Below, one piece after another: positions 35,938 through 44,402 of a DNA stretch of 64,000 bases. This stretch comes from Thiocapsa roseilacustris (GTDB lineage: Bacteria > Pseudomonadota > Gammaproteobacteria > Chromatiales > Chromatiaceae). The stretch spans positions 1 to 64,000 of the forward strand of contig NZ_JBBWVE010000019.1 in assembly GCF_041903755.1 (NCBI RefSeq), read 5' to 3'. Both the position numbers and the translations under genes were made by a program. Every line of letters starts with the position of its first letter. Positions within the stretch are counted from its first letter, which is position 1. A model generated the notes under the pieces. It saw only the letters and a list, made by a program, of their open reading frames with translations. It did not search any database and was not told the DNA's origin.

Positions 35938-37788
35938 ATGAGATTTCCTCTTATGGCGGCGGTCGTGTCGCTGTCGCTCGGCCTGCCTGTGTACGCGGAC
36001 ACGCAGACCCTGATTCTTGATCCACTTGTGGTGACTGCAACGCGAACGCCCGAGTCCGAAGATCGAACCCTGGCCTCCGTCAGCGTCATCGATCGCGAGG
36101 AGATCGAGCGTCGTCAGTTTCGCTCGGTTCCGGATGCGCTGCGGGGCCTCCCCGGCGTCTCGATTTCGGGCAGCGGCGGGGCGGGTCAGCCCGCGTCGAT
36201 CTTTCTGCGCGGGACCAATGCCGGCCATGTGCTGGTCCTGATCGACGGCGTGAAAGTGGGTTCGGCGACCCTCGGGAACGCTCCGTTGCAGGATTTGCCG
36301 ATCGCTCAGATCGAGCGTATCGAGGTCGTGCGTGGACCGCGCTCAAGTCTCTACGGCTCCGAGGCGATCGGCGGCGTGATCCAGATCTTCACGCGCCGCG
36401 GCGGCGGAGATCTGCGACCGCGCTTCAGCGTCGGTGCGGGGAGCTTCGATACCGCGAGCATCGCGGGCGGCATCTCGGGCGGCGGCGAGCGTGGCTGGTT
36501 CGACCTCGGTGCCAACATGGAGCAGACCGACGGGATCAACGCCTGCGACGGCCGCGCCTTCCCCTTCGCCGGCTGCGGCGTGGACGAGCCGGATCGCGAC
36601 GGCTACCGCAACCTGGGCGTGAGTGCGCGTGCCGGTTATGAATTCAGCGACAGGGCCGCGGTCGACTTCAGTCTCCTGACCTCCGAAAACCGAACCGATT
36701 TCGACGGCTCCATCTTTTCGGGGAACCTCTCGCGCTCCGATCAGCAGGTCTTCGGTGTGGAAGGCACCTTGCGTCCACTCGATCCCTGGACATTGATCCT
36801 TTCGGCCGGTCGGAGTCAGGACAGCTATCGGGCGTTCTATGCGGACGCCTTCGTCCCGGAGCGCTTCGTCGACAGCTTCGAGACCGAGCGCGACAGCTTC
36901 GGGATCCAGAACGATCTCGCCTTGATCCCGGATCAACTCTTCACCTTGGGTCTGGACTACCAGGTCGACCGGATCTCGGGCACGGTGGACTACAGGGACG
37001 ACTCGCGCAGCAACACGGGCGTCTACGGACAGTATCTCGGCTCCATCGGCGCGAACGAGCTTGCGGCCAGCCTCCGATACGACGACTACCAGCAGTTCGG
37101 TGGACAGACCACCGGCAACCTTGCTTGGGGCTATCTCTTCGATCGGGGGATTCGCGTGTCGCTCTCTTACGGTACCGCCTTCAAGGCGCCGACCTTCAAC
37201 GACCTCTACTATCCCGGCTTCGGCAACCCGAATCTGTCCCCCGAGGAGTCAGCCAGTGTCGAGCTGGGTTTGACCGGAACGCTCCCGCTCGGTCGCTGGG
37301 AGCTGAGTCTCTACGAGACCGACATCGACGACTTGATCACCTTCGATGCGGTCACCCTCGCTCCGGCCAACATCGCCTCGGCCCGTATCCGCGGGTTCGA
37401 GGCGTCCGGGATCGTCCGAATCCAGGAGTGGGATCTCGGCGCGAGTCTCACCCTATTGGATCCTGAAAATCGCTCGGACGGCCCGAATCAGGGTAATCTG
37501 TTGCCGCGACGACCCGAGCAGATGCTCCAGCTCGACCTCGATCGTCAGTTCGAGCGCTGGTCGGCTGGTCTTAGTCTCTATCTCGCCGGGCGGAGCTTCG
37601 ACGACCTGGCCAACAACGAGCGTCTGGACGGCTACACCCTGCTGGGTCTGCGTGCCGAGTATGCCCTCACACCCGCGGTGCGGATTCAGGGGCGACTGGA
37701 GAACGCACTCGACGAGGACTACCAGACCGCGTATCTGTTCAACCAGCCGGGGAGGGCGTTTTACCTGACCTTGAGATATGAGCCTTGA
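35938..37788 (+). CDS. btuB: TonB-dependent vitamin B12 receptor BtuB
   Basis: A 616-residue outer-membrane receptor. ATG 35938 follows TTGGAG and gives a signal peptide ending 'GLPVYA'; the longer frame runs through leader sequence. The TonB box-like start 'LDPLVVTATRTPES', the plug domain ('LPGVSISGSGGAGQPASIFL', 'VLIDGVKVGS', 'RIEVVRGPRSSLYGSEAIGG') and a 22-strand barrel ending in an aromatic-x-x-aromatic C terminus ('FYLTLRYEP') are present. It is preceded by a cobalamin riboswitch and followed by cobalamin salvage genes, so a cobalamin/cobinamide substrate is firm. Confidence 0.95.
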   Translation: MRFPLMAAVVSLSLGLPVYADTQTLILDPLVVTATRTPESEDRTLASVSVIDREEIERRQFRSVPDALRGLPGVSISGSGGAGQPASIFLRGTNAGHVLVLIDGVKVGSATLGNAPLQDLPIAQIERIEVVRGPRSSLYGSEAIGGVIQIFTRRGGGDLRPRFSVGAGSFDTASIAGGISGGGERGWFDLGANMEQTDGINACDGRAFPFAGCGVDEPDRDGYRNLGVSARAGYEFSDRAAVDFSLLTSENRTDFDGSIFSGNLSRSDQQVFGVEGTLRPLDPWTLILSAGRSQDSYRAFYADAFVPERFVDSFETERDSFGIQNDLALIPDQLFTLGLDYQVDRISGTVDYRDDSRSNTGVYGQYLGSIGANELAASLRYDDYQQFGGQTTGNLAWGYLFDRGIRVSLSYGTAFKAPTFNDLYYPGFGNPNLSPEESASVELGLTGTLPLGRWELSLYETDIDDLITFDAVTLAPANIASARIRGFEASGIVRIQEWDLGASLTLLDPENRSDGPNQGNLLPRRPEQMLQLDLDRQFERWSAGLSLYLAGRSFDDLANNERLDGYTLLGLRAEYALTPAVRIQGRLENALDEDYQTAYLFNQPGRAFYLTLRYEP

Positions 37789-37794
37789 GATTGC

Positions 37795-38025
37795 CGTTAG
37801 CTGTTAGCCGTTAGCCGTCAGCCGTCAGCCGTCAGCCGTCAGCTATCAGCTATCAGCTATCAGCTATCAGCTATCAGCCATCGGCCATCAGCGATCGGCC
37901 ATTCGAGGGCAGGCAATTGTCGTCGCTCCCGTCCGGCTTCTCGGCCGGTGGCGTCCAAACCGAAAACAGGAACAGACATCGGAGCTGAAGGCTGATAGCT
38001 GATAGCTGATAGCTGATACCCCCCC
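37795..38025. repeat. drifting heptamer tandem repeats
   Basis: Tracts of 7-bp units (GTTAGCC, GTCAGCC, TCAGCTA) run from 37795 to about 37890 and reappear as CTGATAG units at 37989-38018. The same heptamer family fills other gaps in this window (16996, 26101). The 343-bp interval to the next gene holds no coding sequence; a short C-tract and a likely promoter lie near 38020-38120. Confidence 0.85.
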
Positions 38026-38131
38026 CAACCCAACCGCTTTCGCCCCCCCGTGCGACCACCTACAATGACCGCACGGGACCAAAGCAACACCACATCGTCG
38101 CCCCGGCGACGCGACCAGGAGACTCGAACTC

Positions 38132-38719
38132 ATGACCCTTATTACCGATTCTCGTAGCCGTATCCTGATCGGCCTTGCCTTGGCCGGGCTCATGGCGGCG
38201 ACCCGCGGCCAGCAGTTCGCCCCGCTGGCGCATCATCTTCCGGATGCCTCGTTGGCCGTCTTCTTCTTGGCTGGTTTATACCTGCGCTCGATTTGGGGCT
38301 TCCCGGCCCTGTTCGGTTTGGCGACCTTCATCGATCTAACCGCCATCGGCTGGGGCGGCGTCAGCGGCTACTGCATGACCCCGGCCTATTGGATGTTGGT
38401 TCCGGCCTATGGCGTGGTCTGGGGGATGGGGCGCTGGTCCGCCGGTCGTCTTGAGTTGACGAAGGGAAGCCTGCCCGTGCTCTTCGGCGCGCTGCTCGTC
38501 GGCGGTGTCCTGTCCGAGGTCTTCGCCAGCGGCGGCTTCTATCTCTTCTCCGGTCGCTTTGCCGATCTGAGCGCGCTTGAGCTGCTCGGACGCTTCGCGA
38601 CCTACATGCCCGCGACCCTGCTGCACCTGATGGTCTATGTCAGCCTGGCGGCGGTCGTTCATCTGACACTCGCGCGCGCCGTCTCCGGTGCTCGCTCCGA
38701 GCGTGCACGTCCGCAATGA
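38132..38719 (+). CDS. integral membrane protein of the cobalamin locus (ECF S-component-like)
   Basis: 195 residues with about six hydrophobic helices and few charges; no soluble domain. Size and layout resemble the substrate-binding (S) components of ECF vitamin transporters, and its stop overlaps the cobO start (ATGA), so a corrinoid or precursor transport role is plausible. No btuCDF or ECF ATPase is in this window. The residue pattern 'AATRGQQFAPLAHHLPDASL' and 'GVSGYCMTPAYWMLVPAYG' is distinctive, but I cannot name the family. Confidence 0.6.
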   Translation: MTLITDSRSRILIGLALAGLMAATRGQQFAPLAHHLPDASLAVFFLAGLYLRSIWGFPALFGLATFIDLTAIGWGGVSGYCMTPAYWMLVPAYGVVWGMGRWSAGRLELTKGSLPVLFGALLVGGVLSEVFASGGFYLFSGRFADLSALELLGRFATYMPATLLHLMVYVSLAAVVHLTLARAVSGARSERARPQ

Positions 38720-39321
38720 CCGACGAGAGCGCACAGGATCGCCATCGCCGGCGCATGCAGCGCCAGAAGGAGCTGGTGGATGCCCGCATCGCCCGGGCCG
38801 ACCAGGACTGCGGTGTCCTGGTCGTCAACACCGGCAACGGCAAGGGCAAGAGCTCCTCGGCCTTCGGGATGGTCGCCCGTGCGATGGGCCACGGTATGAA
38901 GGTCGCCGTGGTCCAGTTCATCAAGGGTAGTTTTGCGACCGGGGAGGAGGCCTTCTTCAGGCGCTTCCCGGAGCTTGAGTATCACGTGATGGGCGAGGGC
39001 TTTACCTGGGAGACGCAGGATGCCGAGGCGGATCGGCGCGCGGCGACGGCGGCTTGGGAGAAGGCCGCCGCTTTTCTTGCCGATCCGGCCTTCGGCATGG
39101 TGGTGATGGACGAGCTCAACATCGCGCTCAAGCTCCGCCTGGTCCCGCTCGATGCGGTTCTCGATGCCCTGCAGAACCGTCCCATCCATCAGCATGCGGT
39201 CGTGACCGGTCGTGCGGCGCCCGCGGAGCTGATCGAGATCGCCGACACAGTCACCGAGATGCGCCCGCTCAAGCATGCCTTCGATGCCGGCATCATGGCG
39301 CAGAAAGGGGTCGAGCTCTAA
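38716..39321 (+). CDS. cobO: corrinoid adenosyltransferase
   Basis: A 201-residue CobA/CobO/BtuR-type enzyme that transfers the adenosyl group of ATP to cob(I)yrinate diamide or cobinamide. The P-loop is 'VVNTGNGKGKSSSAFGMVAR' and the later motif is 'GMVVMDELNIALKL'; the C-terminal 'TEMRPLKHAFDAGIMAQKG' is typical. It overlaps the membrane-protein gene upstream. Its TAA stop is formed by the first three bases of the 192-bp repeat, so the end of the protein may have been set by that insertion. Confidence 0.95.
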   Translation: MTDESAQDRHRRRMQRQKELVDARIARADQDCGVLVVNTGNGKGKSSSAFGMVARAMGHGMKVAVVQFIKGSFATGEEAFFRRFPELEYHVMGEGFTWETQDAEADRRAATAAWEKAAAFLADPAFGMVVMDELNIALKLRLVPLDAVLDALQNRPIHQHAVVTGRAAPAELIEIADTVTEMRPLKHAFDAGIMAQKGVEL

Positions 39322-39509
39322 ACCGCGTCCAGAGCGACATGCGTCGTTTTCGTTGTTCGTTGACCTTCGGAGATCTCCTTGATCCCAGTGAGACGCGGTT
39401 TAGAATTTAAGATGTTTAATCCTTTAAACCGCGCCGGCTCCGACAGTCGTCGGAGCCGGCGCGGCCAAGCCATCCAACACATGATGCATACTGCACGGGG
39501 CGCGGTTTA
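39319..39509 (+). repeat. ~192-bp TAAACCGCG element, copy 2
   Basis: Same ends as copy 1 (TAAACCGCGTCCAGAG ... GGCGCGGTTTA). Internal hairpin GCGCCGGCTCCGAC with GTCGGAGCCGGCGC is perfect. It fills the space between cobO and cobU exactly: its first bases are the cobO stop codon, and it ends three bases before the cobU ATG. Confidence 0.9.
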
Positions 39510-39512
39510 AGC

Positions 39513-40085
39513 ATGGATGACCGGTCCGGACCTTGCTGCAACGGGGGCGAGGGTGATGCCGGCGCACGCACCCTGATCTTGGGGGGCGTGCGTTCGGGCA
39601 AGAGCCGATTGGCCGAGCGTCTGGCCATCGAAAGCGCACTGCCGGTCGTCTATGTGGCGACCGCCCGGGCGGGGGATGCCGAGATGACCCGGCGGATTGC
39701 CGGGCATCGCGAACGTCGCCCGCGCGACTGGGGGCTCGTCGAAGAACCGCTCTTGTTGGCCGAGGTGCTGGAGCGCGAATGTGCGCCCGATCGGTGCATC
39801 CTGGTCGACTGTCTTACACTCTGGTTGACGAACTGGCTTATGACAACGGATGAATCGGGTCTGCACGATCAGACCCGGGCACTGCTCGATGTCGTTTCAC
39901 GGGCGCCCGGGCGCCTCATCATGGTCGGCAACGAGACAAGCATGGGCGTGGTCCCGCTCGGCGCGCTCTCGCGTCGGTTCTGCGACCTGGCCGGCGTGCT
40001 GCACCAGGATCTGGCTGCTCGCTGCGACCGGGTCATCCTGACCGTCGCCGGTCTGCCCCTCGTGCTCAAAGGAGAAGCGGCATGA
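39513..40085 (+). CDS. cobU: adenosylcobinamide kinase / guanylyltransferase
   Basis: A 190-residue bifunctional enzyme that phosphorylates adenosylcobinamide and attaches GMP. The P-loop 'LILGGVRSGKSRLAERLA' is near residue 25, and the family motif 'DCLTLWLTNWL' and 'MVGNETSMGVVPLGALSRRF' follow. The N-terminal 18 residues ('GPCCNGGEG') precede the usual start; ATG 39513 sits right at the end of the repeat, so the short extension may derive from that insertion. Overlaps cobT by four bases. Confidence 0.93.
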   Translation: MDDRSGPCCNGGEGDAGARTLILGGVRSGKSRLAERLAIESALPVVYVATARAGDAEMTRRIAGHRERRPRDWGLVEEPLLLAEVLERECAPDRCILVDCLTLWLTNWLMTTDESGLHDQTRALLDVVSRAPGRLIMVGNETSMGVVPLGALSRRFCDLAGVLHQDLAARCDRVILTVAGLPLVLKGEAA

Positions 40086-41137
40086 TTGAAGGTCTACGCT
40101 GGATCAGCCAACCCTGTCTACCGATCGATGCCATGGCCGCCGATGCGGCGCGGCGCCGGCAGGATCAGCTCACCAAACCGCGCGGCTCGCTGGGCCGACT
40201 CGAAGAGATCGCGATCCGGCTCGCCGGATTGCAGGGCACCCCCACCCCGTCGCCCGATCCGGTGCAGATCCTGCTGTTCGCGGCCGATCACGGGGTTGCG
40301 GCCGAGGGTGTCTCTGCCTTCCCGCAGGCCGTGACCAACCAGATGGTGCGCAACATCGCCGGTGGCGGTGCCGCGATCTCGGTGCTCGCCCGTGCACTGG
40401 ATGCGCGCATGGAGATCACGGATCTCGGGACGGTCGAAGATCCGGGGCCGATCCCGAACATGCGCCCCGAGCGGATCGGTGCGGGGACCGGCAACATCGC
40501 GCGGGAGCCGGCCATGACCGACGAGCAACTCGCCGCAGCCATGAATGCCGGCCGCGCCGCGGCCGAGCGTGCGGTGGACAGCGGGGCGCGATTGTTGATA
40601 TGCGGCGAGATGGGGATCGCCAACACCACCCCGGCGACGGCCTTGGCCTGTGCGCTGCTGGATCTGCCGGCCGGTGCGCTCGTCGGGCCCGGCACCGGGC
40701 TGGATGAGCCCGGGGTCGCGCGCAAGGCCGAGGTCATCAGCATGGCCCTGGCACGTCATGTCACACCCGATCGCACCCCGTTGGAGCTGATGGCTCGCCT
40801 CTCCGGTTTCGAGCTTGCCGCGATGGTCGGTGCCTTCATCACGGCCGCCCAGCGCGGACTCCCGGTGCTGGTCGACGGCTTCGTCGTAAGCGCATCGGCG
40901 CTCGCCGCCGTGCGCCTTCAGCCCGAGGTGCGCGATTGGCTGTTGTTCTCGCACGGCTCCGCGGAACCCGGACATCGGCGTATCACGGCCGCGTTGGATG
41001 CCGATCCGCTGCTCGATCTGGGCCTGCGACTCGGTGAAGCCAGCGGTGCCGCCGTCGCCGTGCCCCTGTTGCGCCTGGCCTGTACGCTGCATCAGCAGAT
41101 GGCGACCTTCGGCGATGCCGGGGTGAGCGAGGCCTGA
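40082..41137 (+). CDS. cobT: nicotinate-nucleotide:dimethylbenzimidazole phosphoribosyltransferase
   Basis: 351 residues; makes alpha-ribazole phosphate, the lower-ligand nucleotide of cobalamin. Landmarks are 'RQDQLTKPRGSLGRLEEIA', 'LFAADHGVAAEGVSAFPQ', 'ICGEMGIANTTPATALACAL' and, with the catalytic Glu region, 'LLFSHGSAEPGHRR'. The ATG overlaps the cobU stop and its stop shares a base with the cobC start (TGATG). This is the only step in the window that sets the lower base. Confidence 0.95.
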   Translation: MIEGLRWISQPCLPIDAMAADAARRRQDQLTKPRGSLGRLEEIAIRLAGLQGTPTPSPDPVQILLFAADHGVAAEGVSAFPQAVTNQMVRNIAGGGAAISVLARALDARMEITDLGTVEDPGPIPNMRPERIGAGTGNIAREPAMTDEQLAAAMNAGRAAAERAVDSGARLLICGEMGIANTTPATALACALLDLPAGALVGPGTGLDEPGVARKAEVISMALARHVTPDRTPLELMARLSGFELAAMVGAFITAAQRGLPVLVDGFVVSASALAAVRLQPEVRDWLLFSHGSAEPGHRRITAALDADPLLDLGLRLGEASGAAVAVPLLRLACTLHQQMATFGDAGVSEA

Positions 41138-41718
41138 TGCAGGACTGCTTCGTGGATTTGCTGCGTCACGGCGAGGCGCAGGGCGGCGCGCGCTTTCGGG
41201 GCGGACATGACGACCCGCTGAGTGCCGAAGGCTGGGATCAGATGACACGTGCGACCGCCGCGAATCCGGATTGGACGCGGGTCGTCTCCTCGCCGTCGCG
41301 GCGTTGCAGCGCGTTCGCGCAGCGCCTCGCCGAGCGCCACAAACTCCCCTTAGCGATCTTGCCCGGTCTGCGCGAGCGCGGCTTCGGTGCCTGGGAGGGA
41401 CTGGCCGCTTACCAGATCCCGGCCGCAGAGCTGACCCGCTTCTGGGATGATCCGGTCGGCTACGCACCGCCCGGCGGCGAGCCGTTCGAGGTCTTTCGCG
41501 AGCGGGTCAGGGCGGTCTGGGGCCAGGTGTGCGATGCGGGTGAGCCCTTCACCCTGGCCGTCACCCACGGCGGCGTGATCCGGGTCGTTCTCGCCGAGGT
41601 GCTGCGGATGCCGCCCGAGGCATCGCTCCTCATCGAGGTCCCTCCGGCCTGTCTTTCCCGCCTGCGCGTGCCGGAGTCTCCTGGGCGACCCAGTCTCATG
41701 TGCCACGGGCCTCCCTGA
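41137..41718 (+). CDS. cobC: alpha-ribazole phosphatase (histidine phosphatase family)
   Basis: 193 residues of the phosphoglycerate-mutase-like superfamily. The catalytic His motif is 'VDLLRHGEAQGGARFRGG' and the second His is in 'TLAVTHGGVIRVVL'; 'SSPSRRC' and 'RERGFGAWEG' supply the phosphate-binding Arg and acid residues. By position between cobT and cobS it removes the phosphate from alpha-ribazole phosphate or cobalamin phosphate. Coupled to both neighbours by start/stop overlap or contact. Confidence 0.9.
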   Translation: MQDCFVDLLRHGEAQGGARFRGGHDDPLSAEGWDQMTRATAANPDWTRVVSSPSRRCSAFAQRLAERHKLPLAILPGLRERGFGAWEGLAAYQIPAAELTRFWDDPVGYAPPGGEPFEVFRERVRAVWGQVCDAGEPFTLAVTHGGVIRVVLAEVLRMPPEASLLIEVPPACLSRLRVPESPGRPSLMCHGPP

Positions 41719-42471
41719 GTGGACCTGCGTCCGCTCTGGCTTGCCGGACGTCTTCTGACGCGTCTGCCCTTTCCCGAGCCGAGCCCCTTCGAGCCCCGAC
41801 TCTCGGGCCTGTCGGTGCCTTGGTATCCCGCGATCGGTGTGCTGTTGGGGGTGTTGATGGCCTTAGCCGCGACCCCGCTCGCGTCCGTGGATCCGGGCGT
41901 TGCTGCAGCCTTGGTCTTGATCCTCTGGGTCTGGTCCACCGGTGCGTTGCACTTGGACGGTCTGGCCGACAGCGCCGACGCCTGGGTCGGCGGGATCGCG
42001 AGCCGCGAGCGGACCCTGGAGATTATGAAGGACCCGCGCTGCGGACCCGCCGCGGTGACCGCGATCGGGCTTGTGCTGATCGCGAAATGGGCCGGGCTCC
42101 AGGCCCTGATTGCAAGCGGCTCCGCCTGGATCTTGCTCCTGATTCCGCTGCTGGCACGGGCGCAATTGCCGCTCTTGATGCTGACCACACCCTATGCCCG
42201 TGACCGGGGGATGGCCTCCGAGCAGATGGCGCAACTGCCGCGTCGCGCGGCTTGGGCGGCAACCCTGGTCGCGGGGATTGCCTGCGTCTCGATCGCCGGT
42301 TGGATCGGGTTCGCGCTCTGCGCAATGACCCTGGCCGTCTTTGGGCTGTCCCGCCGAACCATGATGCGCCGGATCGCCGGGTTCACCGGAGATACTGCCG
42401 GTGCCCTCGTCGAGATCACCGAGACGGTGCTCCTCCTCGCCGTCGTCTTCGCCGCAACCCTCATCGCGTAG
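41719..42471 (+). CDS. cobS: adenosylcobinamide-GDP ribazoletransferase (cobalamin synthase)
   Basis: A 250-residue integral membrane enzyme joining adenosylcobinamide-GDP and alpha-ribazole. It has 'LLTRLPFPEP' near the N terminus, the metal-binding 'GALHLDGLADSADAWVGG' and 'RTLEIMKDPRCGPAAVTAIG', and a C-terminal 'RIAGFTGDTAGALVEITE'. GTG start directly after the cobC stop. Its TAG stop (42469-42471) lies in the first bases of a REP-like palindrome. Confidence 0.93.
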   Translation: MDLRPLWLAGRLLTRLPFPEPSPFEPRLSGLSVPWYPAIGVLLGVLMALAATPLASVDPGVAAALVLILWVWSTGALHLDGLADSADAWVGGIASRERTLEIMKDPRCGPAAVTAIGLVLIAKWAGLQALIASGSAWILLLIPLLARAQLPLLMLTTPYARDRGMASEQMAQLPRRAAWAATLVAGIACVSIAGWIGFALCAMTLAVFGLSRRTMMRRIAGFTGDTAGALVEITETVLLLAVVFAATLIA

Positions 42472-42543
42472 GTTGTGCCGAGCGGTAGCGAGGCACAACC
42501 CACCATCGGCGGTGTTGTGCTTCCTATCGTCAGTACAACCTAC
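42467..42543. repeat. GTAGGTTGTGCC palindrome, copy 4, containing two stop codons
   Basis: CGTAGGTTGTGCCGAGCGG opens and TCAGTACAACCTAC closes. The TAG in the left GTAGG ends cobS (42469-42471), and the TAG on the opposite strand of the right CCTAC ends the convergent DUF294 gene (42540-42542). It probably also serves as the bidirectional terminator. Confidence 0.9.
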
Positions 42544-44012
42544 AGGGCGAATTCCTGTTTCATCCGTGCCTGTAGCTTCTTGGCCTGCTTGAAGGCTTCC
42601 TTGAGCATCAATCGATGCAGCTCGTTGAGGTCGTCGGGATCGACACGGTTGACCGCCTCCGGGTCTTTGGTCGTGAGCTGTTGGTGGATGCGGAACCGCT
42701 GGATCAGGTGGAAGGACTCGATCTCGGCGGCGATCTCCTCCGGGTCGCGTCGTTTTGCAGCACCGGCGAGGCGCAGACGCTCGGCGGTGCTGGTTGCCCA
42801 GATGCTGTGCTTGAGTGCCCAAAGTCGGCCGGCGTCCATGAAGAAGCGTGCGCCCTGGGTCTTGAGATCGATGGTGTGCGGGAAGTCGCGGTTACGATCG
42901 AAGGCGAATTGCCCGGCCCAGCCGAGCGGCGGGGCGACGCCGAGTGCCTGCTCGGCGAGACAGTGGAAGAAGCGCGTCTGCTCGGGCGCGGTTCGGCTCA
43001 GCCAGTCGCGCAGCCGGTCGACCGGCTCGTCGTTGCCGTAGAGCGGGCGGAAATCGAAGAAGATGACCGCGTTGAGCAGGGCTTGGGGCTCGGGCTCGCG
43101 CAGCCAGGTTTGGAAGTGCTTACGCCACTCGTCCGCGCTCAGACACCAGTCGGGGTTGCCGGCCATGATGTTGCCGCGACAGCGCTCGAAGCCGCAGAAA
43201 TGCAGCGCCTGGTTGACCGCTCGGGCGAACGGCAGGAAGGCCTGACGGACCGACTCGCTGCTGTCCGGGTCCGGCGGCACGAAGAGCAGTCCGTTGTCCT
43301 GATCGGTCGAGAAGGTCTGCTCCAGGCGACCCTCCGATCCGAAGGCCATCCAGCACCAGGGCACGGCGGGGAGATCGAACTCGTCCTCGATCAGCTCGAT
43401 GACCCGCATGGCGATCAGGTCGTTGAGACCGGACATCCAGTAGCAGAGTGTCTCCACGCCCATCCCCGAGTGGAAGAGCTCCTCGCCGCGCCGCCGCACC
43501 CGATCGGCGGCGAGCGCCATGGCCTCGACGTCGCGAGCGGCCTTGATGGCGGCGATCAGGGTCTCCGCCCCGCCGGCGCGCAGCCCCAGCAGGTCGGCCT
43601 GGTTGACCAGACCGAAGAGACGCCCGTCATGCTCGGTCAGGAGCAGATGCTCGGCACCGCGCTTGGCCATCATGACCCGTGCGCGATGCGCGGGTGCGTC
43701 CGCGGTGAGCGTGAGTGGAGCGCCGATCATGTGGACGGCGACCGGATCGTCGAGCCCGCCGCCCTCGAAGCCGATCACATGCAGCATGTCGCGCAGTCGG
43801 ATTAGGCCCAGCGGCAATCCGCTCGCCGGGTCGCAGACGACGGCGGCGTCCAGGTGATCCTGGCTGAAATGATAGAGGGTCTCGCGCAGGCTGGTCGCCG
43901 GGCCGACGATCAACGGCTGTCGCCGCGCCAAGCTGCGCAGCAGGCCTTGGTCGGTTCCACCGACGGCCACGAGATCAGACGCGTCGTTCACCGGGTGCTC
44001 GGTCTCGGACAT
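42540..44012 (-). CDS. CBS-domain / DUF294 putative nucleotidyltransferase
   Basis: 490 residues. The N-terminal third carries two CBS motifs ('LDAAVVCDPASGLPLGLIRL' and 'EHLLLTEHDGRLFGLVNQ'). The middle is a DUF294 nucleotidyltransferase-like domain ('CWMAFGSEGRLEQTFSTDQD'), and the C-terminal part is DUF294_C. Related proteins accompany acetate/solute-responsive symporter kinases and are thought to transmit an adenylate signal; the modified target is unknown. It lies 18 bp downstream of the response regulator and belongs to the same transcription unit. The 3' end is set by the palindrome. Confidence 0.88.
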   Translation of the reverse strand: MSETEHPVNDASDLVAVGGTDQGLLRSLARRQPLIVGPATSLRETLYHFSQDHLDAAVVCDPASGLPLGLIRLRDMLHVIGFEGGGLDDPVAVHMIGAPLTLTADAPAHRARVMMAKRGAEHLLLTEHDGRLFGLVNQADLLGLRAGGAETLIAAIKAARDVEAMALAADRVRRRGEELFHSGMGVETLCYWMSGLNDLIAMRVIELIEDEFDLPAVPWCWMAFGSEGRLEQTFSTDQDNGLLFVPPDPDSSESVRQAFLPFARAVNQALHFCGFERCRGNIMAGNPDWCLSADEWRKHFQTWLREPEPQALLNAVIFFDFRPLYGNDEPVDRLRDWLSRTAPEQTRFFHCLAEQALGVAPPLGWAGQFAFDRNRDFPHTIDLKTQGARFFMDAGRLWALKHSIWATSTAERLRLAGAAKRRDPEEIAAEIESFHLIQRFRIHQQLTTKDPEAVNRVDPDDLNELHRLMLKEAFKQAKKLQARMKQEFAL

Positions 44013-44030
44013 GCGGTTGCTCCGTCGGCG

Positions 44031-44402
44031 TCAGGTGCGTTCGAGCAGTTCCTTGACCTTGTCGACCAGGTCACGGGTCGAGAAGGGTTTGGACATGTAG
44101 GCGTCGGCACCGAGGGCGAGGCCCTTGTTCTGCTCCGCCTCGCGCCCCTTTGCCGTCAGCATCAGGATCCGTGTTCCGGCCAGCCCGGGATCGGCGCGCA
44201 CCGCTTCGAGGACGGCGAAGCCGTCGAGCTTGGGCATCATGACATCGAGCACCACTAGGTCCGGGCGATGCGTCCGCACGGCGGCCAGGCCGGCCTCGCC
44301 GTCGCGCGCCACGCGGACCTCGTGTCCCTCGCGCATCATCAGAAATTCGAGCGAGATGACGATATTGGGCTCGTCGTCGACGATCAGGATCCGCTTATTC
44401 AT
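44031..44402 (-). CDS. single-domain response regulator
   Basis: 123 residues, receiver domain only: acidic pocket 'LIVDDEPN', phosphoacceptor Asp in 'DLVVLDVMMPKLDG', conserved Lys in 'AYMSKPFSTRDL'. No DNA-binding output. ATG 44402 overlaps the end of the kinase gene by eight bases, so it is the likely partner of that kinase; the signal may pass on to the DUF294 protein or to a remote regulator. Confidence 0.93.
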   Translation of the reverse strand: MNKRILIVDDEPNIVISLEFLMMREGHEVRVARDGEAGLAAVRTHRPDLVVLDVMMPKLDGFAVLEAVRADPGLAGTRILMLTAKGREAEQNKGLALGADAYMSKPFSTRDLVDKVKELLERT

